NCBI GenBank assembly: GCA_023422955.1 | Contig: JAFAGG010000107.1 | Span: 1 to 33,493, forward strand | Source of the DNA: Pseudomonadota bacterium | GTDB lineage: Bacteria; Pseudomonadota; Gammaproteobacteria; Burkholderiales; Burkholderiaceae_D | Length of the DNA stretch: 33,493 nucleotides | Reading direction: 5' to 3' | In this document: positions 30,765 through 33,493 of the stretch, one piece after another | How positions within the stretch are numbered: the first letter of the stretch is position 1 | How the letters are laid out: the number at the start of each line of letters is the position of its first letter | Made by a program: the position numbers and the translations under genes | The notes under the pieces: generated by a model | Seen by the model: only the letters and a program-made list of their open reading frames with translations | Database searches by the model: none | Told to the model about the DNA's origin: nothing

Positions 30765-31139
30765 CTAATCCGATTGCCCTGATTCCGGCGCATCCAGGGG
30801 AGAAGCGCTGCCTTGATACAGCAGCACGGTCACCAGTGCCGACGTGTCTTCCAGCGCTACCAGGGCATGGACTTCCATCGGCGCCAGATACACCAGATCG
30901 CCGGCCTGCATGAGCTGCGTTTTCTCGTGCGCCTGCAATTCCATCTTTCCTTCCAGGCAGTAAATCGTGACTTCGCCCGACACCCGGTGATCGGGAAGCG
31001 ACTTGCCCGCTTTGATCACCAGTCGCATGACTTCCAGGCTCTCAGTCTTGAGAAGCGCGGTCGAAGGCTGGTCTTTCATGCGCTCGCCAAGCGGTGTTAA
31101 GCGCATGACCTCGCCCGAACTCAAATGATGCAAAGACAT
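30765..31139 (-). CDS. Small cupin-domain protein
   Basis: A 124-residue single-domain cupin beta-barrel. Cupin motif 1 spans about KSLPDHRVSGEVTIYCLEGKMEL and motif 2 about AGDLVYLAPMEVHALVALEDTSALVTVLL. The usual HxH metal pair is reduced to a single His in PDHRVSGE plus a His in MEVHAL, so metal binding may be weak or altered. The substrate or role is unknown; such proteins often bind small molecules. AAGGAG lies 6 bases before the ATG at 31139; upstream in-frame residues lack any family likeness. It is a lone minus-strand gene, convergent with gpsA. Confidence 0.88.
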   Translation of the reverse strand: MSLHHLSSGEVMRLTPLGERMKDQPSTALLKTESLEVMRLVIKAGKSLPDHRVSGEVTIYCLEGKMELQAHEKTQLMQAGDLVYLAPMEVHALVALEDTSALVTVLLYQGSASPLDAPESGQSD

Positions 31140-31334
31140 GGGCAACTCCTTTTGCTGTGATGGGTTTGAGACGCTTTCCGAACATCTTGTTGCCAGAACC
31201 AGGCAGCAGAATTTATGCCATCTGCAAAGCTTAATCAAAAGCAAGCTTATCGGCTTTCTTTCCTCTTTCTAATACTCTTTCTGCGTTTCCTCAGATCATG
31301 ACGCCTGCAATTTTTTATGCTGGCTTCACTCTTT

Positions 31335-31355
31335 GCCGATAAGAAAAATATCGGC
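31335..31355. repeat. Hairpin in the gspG leader
   Basis: GCCGAT and ATCGGC are inverted copies around the A-rich 9-base loop AAGAAAAAT. No T-run follows in either direction. Confidence 0.5.
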
Positions 31356-31409
31356 GAGCGGCGGAATGGAGCAGGAGAGTCAATCATGCCATGCCCGCCG
31401 GCTAAAGAA

Positions 31410-31449
31410 GAATGAAGGGTGCGTTAGCGCGCATTCTTTTGGATTTTTT
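31410..31449 (+). terminator. Terminator-like hairpin in the gspG leader
   Basis: GAAT pairs with ATTC and GTGCG with CGCGC (one wobble) around TTAG, with a 5-base bulge. TTTTGGATTTTTT follows. GGGTGCGTTAGCG resembles, from memory, half of a palindromic repeat dispersed in many bacterial genomes. It lies 150 bases before gspG and would limit transcription entering from upstream. Confidence 0.5.
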
Positions 31450-31557
31450 CGGCACCTTTTATGTGGTTTAAGACTCCGAAGAAAGAACATCAAAAAGACT
31501 ATTGCGCGAGGTTAAAAGCCTTGTGAGTAAGCCTACAAAGCAAGCTTTCCTTGCACC

Positions 31558-31563
31558 TATACT
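31558..31563 (+). promoter_or_regulatory. Candidate -10 box for the gsp operon
   Basis: TATACT matches consensus in five of six positions and lies 36 bases before the gspG ATG. ACAAAG at 31535-31540 is a poor -35. AGGAA at 31586-31590 is the ribosome site. Confidence 0.35.
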
Positions 31564-31599
31564 CGTCTTTAAATAATTGATTCACAGGAAGTGCCTCCT

Positions 31600-32058
31600 A
31601 TGCCAAATCGTTTGATCAATTCTCCTCGTCCGTTCGCGCGTCGCGCACGCGGCTTCACGCTGATTGAAATCATGGTGGTGGTCGTCATCATCGCCATTCT
31701 CGGTGCATTGGTAGGGCCGCGATTGCTGGGCAGAACGGATGAAGCGCGCGTGGTCGCAGCGCGCCAGGATATCGCCACCATCATGCAGGCGCTCAAGCTC
31801 TATCGCCTCGACAACCATCGCTATCCGACAACAGAACAAGGGCTGCGCGCCCTGGTTGAGCGTCCTACGGCAGGCCCGGCGGCGCCCGGCTGGAAAGATG
31901 GCGGCTATCTCGATCGCATGCCGACCGACCCCTGGGGCAATGGCTATCAATATCTGAATCCAGGCGTGCGCGGAGAAATCGACGTGTTCTCGCTCGGTGC
32001 CGACGGTCAGCCGGGTGGCGAGGCCGGTGACAGCGACATCGGATCGTGGGAAATCTAG
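31600..32058 (+). CDS. gspG: Type II secretion major pseudopilin GspG
   Basis: GspG is the main subunit of the pseudopilus that drives folded proteins through the outer membrane. The 152-residue precursor has a type IV prepilin leader ending at Gly18, cut before FTLIE, then a hydrophobic helix (MVVVVIIAILGALVGPRLL). The globular part contains YRLDNHRYPTTEQGLRALVERP, the family's DRMPTDPWGNGYQYLNPG and a C-terminal calcium-binding loop (FSLGADGQPGGEAGDSDIGSW). Start at ATG 31600 is chosen over GTG 31591, which abuts the ribosome site AGGAA. It overlaps gspH by 13 bases. Confidence 0.96.
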   Translation: MPNRLINSPRPFARRARGFTLIEIMVVVVIIAILGALVGPRLLGRTDEARVVAARQDIATIMQALKLYRLDNHRYPTTEQGLRALVERPTAGPAAPGWKDGGYLDRMPTDPWGNGYQYLNPGVRGEIDVFSLGADGQPGGEAGDSDIGSWEI

Positions 32059-32564
32059 GCGCCTTCTCAACGCACAAGAAGCTGAGCACGACGACGCTGT
32101 CCTGCCGTCGCAGCCGAGGTTTTACCTTGCTGGAATTGCTAGTGGTTCTGGTGCTGGCCGGCATCATGCTGGGCATGGTTTCATTCAACGCCATGCCCGG
32201 TACGCGACAGGCTTTGCAGAATGATGCGCAGCGTATTGCACTCTTGCTGCAACTGGCGCGCGACGAAGCCATCGTGCGCAATCGCCCGATTGCATTTGAA
32301 GCCGACACGCAAGGCTATCGTTTTCTGATTCGCGAAAACAATTCCTGGCAGGTGCTGGCCGGAGATGACTTGCTGCGTCCACGCGAGTTTCAGCGCGCGC
32401 CGGTTCAGCTCATGATCAGTCCGCCTTCCGCTGCCACCGGCAATCCTTTTCGCATCGTGTTCGGGCGCGAGCCCGTGGACCGGCCATTTGTCTTGAGCCT
32501 GGCTTCGGGCAGTGTGCGGGTCGATATCCAGGCAAGCGGCGTCGGTCAATTTTCGGTGGAATGA
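32046..32564 (+). CDS. gspH: Type II secretion minor pseudopilin GspH
   Basis: A 172-residue minor pseudopilin. The prepilin leader ends at Gly25 in RRSRG, cut before FTLLE, then a hydrophobic helix (LLVVLVLAGIMLGMVSFN). DAQRIALLLQLARDEAIVRNRPIAFEADTQGYRFLI is the typical GspH start of the globular domain. The only start codon in reach of the leader is GTG at 32046, inside the gspG end; its 13-base overlap suggests coupled translation. Minor pseudopilins H-I-J-K form the tip of the pseudopilus. It is 1 base from gspI. Confidence 0.92.
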   Translation: MGNLGAFSTHKKLSTTTLSCRRSRGFTLLELLVVLVLAGIMLGMVSFNAMPGTRQALQNDAQRIALLLQLARDEAIVRNRPIAFEADTQGYRFLIRENNSWQVLAGDDLLRPREFQRAPVQLMISPPSAATGNPFRIVFGREPVDRPFVLSLASGSVRVDIQASGVGQFSVE

Positions 32565-32565
32565 C

Positions 32566-32970
32566 ATGAAGGCAGTCAAACCCAGCTTAGCGCCATGTTC
32601 GCGTTATCAATGTCGTGGTTTCACGTTGCTGGAAGTGCTGGTGGCACTGGTAATCGTGGGCACTGCGCTGGGCGCAAGCCTGCGCGCGGTCGGCGGATTG
32701 ACGGAGAACAGCAGCGACCTGCGCGCGTCCATGATGGCAACCTGGTCGGCGGAAAATCGCCTGACGCAGATTCGCCTGGCCGATGAATGGCCGGCGCTGG
32801 GCCGACGCACCTTCGATTGTCCGCAGGGCGAACTTAGCCTGGTCTGTCAGGAAGAAGTATTTCCCACGCCAAATCCTTCCTTTCGACGGGTAGAGGTCAG
32901 CGTGTTCGAGGCCAATGTCGCGGGACGTCGCATCATCAAGCTGATACAGGTGGTGCCCAATGGCCTCTAA
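32566..32970 (+). CDS. gspI: Type II secretion minor pseudopilin GspI
   Basis: A 134-residue minor pseudopilin. Leader ends at Gly18 in RYQCRG, cut before FTLLE, followed by VLVALVIVGTALGASLRAVGG. The globular domain carries MMATWSAENRLTQIRLADEWPALGRRTFDCPQGE, typical of GspI. Cys35-type pairs (FDCPQG, LSLVCQEE) could form a disulfide. The ATG at 32566 follows the gspH stop after a single base; the frame is open further upstream in gspH, but that part lacks a leader. It overlaps gspJ by 11 bases. GspI joins GspJ and GspK at the pseudopilus tip. Confidence 0.94.
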   Translation: MKAVKPSLAPCSRYQCRGFTLLEVLVALVIVGTALGASLRAVGGLTENSSDLRASMMATWSAENRLTQIRLADEWPALGRRTFDCPQGELSLVCQEEVFPTPNPSFRRVEVSVFEANVAGRRIIKLIQVVPNGL

Positions 32971-33493
32971 AGATCTTCATCGAAAAACGCGCCAACGCTT
33001 TCCGCGCCAGGGCGGCCTGACGCTGATCGAGTTGCTGATTGCGATCAGCGTGCTGGCCTTCGTGGCGGTATTGGGCTGGCGCGGACTCGATACGATCGTG
33101 AGAACCCGCGTCGCGCTCAATGAAGACCTGGCGCAAACCCGGGGCTTGCAGCTGGCGTTTGCGCAGATGCAGACCGATTGCGCCAATCTGGCCGGCGCCA
33201 TGCAGGTGCCGAATCGTTCCGTGATCGAGATCGGCCGCGACCGGCTGATGCTGGTGCGAACCAGCGGGGGAGACGGGCAGCCGACGCGCTTGCAAGTGAT
33301 TACCTATCTGGTGCGCGAAGGAGTGCTGTCCAGGAAAGAGTCTGTTCCCACGCGCGACTTGAATGAATTGCAAAGAATTTGGTCAACAGCATTGAACGAT
33401 TTCAATACTTCCGATGCGGTTGTCCTGCAAACTGGGGTGTCATCAATGAGCATGCGCGTATGGGATGGTCGAGGCTTGCGGTCCAGTAAGCCC
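32960..33493 (+). CDS. gspJ: Type II secretion minor pseudopilin GspJ (cut by window end)
   Basis: The frame from ATG 32960 has 178 codons and no stop, so the C-terminus lies outside the window. A basic leader (ASKDLHRKTRQRFPRQGG) precedes LTLIELLIAISVLAFVAVLGWRGLD; the cut would fall after Gly19, with Leu instead of the usual Phe at +1. The globular part shows LQLAFAQMQTDCANLAG and LVREGVLSRKES, typical of GspJ (tip pseudopilin that binds GspI and GspK). The ATG overlaps the gspI stop region by 11 bases, so translation is coupled. gspK is expected next. Confidence 0.93.
   Translation, partial: MASKDLHRKTRQRFPRQGGLTLIELLIAISVLAFVAVLGWRGLDTIVRTRVALNEDLAQTRGLQLAFAQMQTDCANLAGAMQVPNRSVIEIGRDRLMLVRTSGGDGQPTRLQVITYLVREGVLSRKESVPTRDLNELQRIWSTALNDFNTSDAVVLQTGVSSMSMRVWDGRGLRSSKP

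Larger units (their letters stand above)
31140..31599. other. 460-base non-coding leader between cupin and gspG
   Basis: No gene is supported. Its cupin-proximal part should hold the minus-strand cupin promoter, which I cannot identify. The middle holds two hairpins (31335-31355 and 31410-31436, annotated separately) and a purine-rich segment GGAGCAGGAGAGTC at 31368-31381. The end carries the presumed gspG promoter. The length and hairpins suggest a regulated leader or a small RNA, but no riboswitch family core is recognised. Confidence 0.5.

Noticed and set aside
31366..31450. Possible glycine riboswitch in the gspG leader, from GGAGAGTC and GCCGGCTAAAGAAG.
   Set aside because: The second half of the aptamer (CTCTCAGG-type segment) is missing, and pseudopilin genes are not glycine regulon members. 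The likeness is too weak.
1..33493. Search for defence islands, toxin-antitoxin pairs, prophage, CRISPR, tRNA or rRNA genes.
   Set aside because: Nearly all bases are covered by conserved housekeeping or envelope genes in familiar order, and no signature of these elements was seen on either strand.

Overview
The window reads as an ordinary chromosomal segment of a betaproteobacterium of the order Burkholderiales, most likely family Oxalobacteraceae (Herminiimonas, Collimonas or Janthinobacterium type). This is inferred from gene order and protein character, not from a search: the rsmI/lpoA-yraN-diaA-dolP cluster, a dacA-dat-ybeD-lipB-lipA array, argB followed by a pyrimidine 5'-nucleotidase and slmA, and gpmA divergent from rhodanese-grxC-secB-gpsA. 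Base composition looks moderately GC-rich and even throughout. I see no rRNA, tRNA, CRISPR array, transposase, integrase or phage gene.

Layout. 1-4110: rsmI (minus) diverges from lpoA-yraN-diaA-dolP (plus), an outer-membrane and peptidoglycan maintenance cluster that ends in a strong terminator. 4111-6350: a membrane-anchored TlpA-type thioredoxin with its own terminator, then a secreted M20 amidohydrolase on the minus strand. 6351-12790 (minus): D-amino-acid and lipoate genes and neighbours, in transcription order [2Fe-2S] ferredoxin, alpha/beta hydrolase, dacA, dat, ybeD (DUF493), an unrecognised lipoprotein, lipB, lipA. 12794-17401 (minus): an Mla-type lipid transporter operon made of a STAS-MlaE permease fusion, an MlaF ATPase, an MlaD/MCE protein, a PqiC-like lipoprotein and a translationally coupled VanZ-family membrane protein.

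17509-19815 (plus): birA-coaX-SPOR protein, meeting a small cysteine-rich CWC protein head-on. 20189-23579 (plus): argB, a HAD pyrimidine nucleotidase, slmA and an EamA transporter. 23652-28230 (minus): gpmA, envC, ctpA and a MoeB/ThiF E1-like enzyme; envC and ctpA are only 3 bases apart and both belong to septal or periplasmic cell-wall turnover. 28326-30713 (plus): rhodanese, grxC, secB, gpsA. 30765-31139: a small cupin (minus). 31600-33493: the start of a type II secretion pseudopilin operon, gspG-gspH-gspI-gspJ, with gspJ cut by the window end.

The unifying theme is the cell envelope: peptidoglycan synthesis and turnover (lpoA, dacA, dat, envC, ctpA, SPOR), outer-membrane lipid transport (dolP, mla genes), protein export (secB, gsp) and division placement (slmA). 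I found no convincing undescribed multi-gene system. The best leads are modest: -10 hexamers 6-7 bases before likely start codons of diaA, birA and mlaE (possible leaderless mRNAs), an unknown lipoprotein inside the lipoate array, a large VanZ protein coupled to the Mla operon, a palindrome cluster at the end of rsmI, and a structured 460-base leader in front of gspG.
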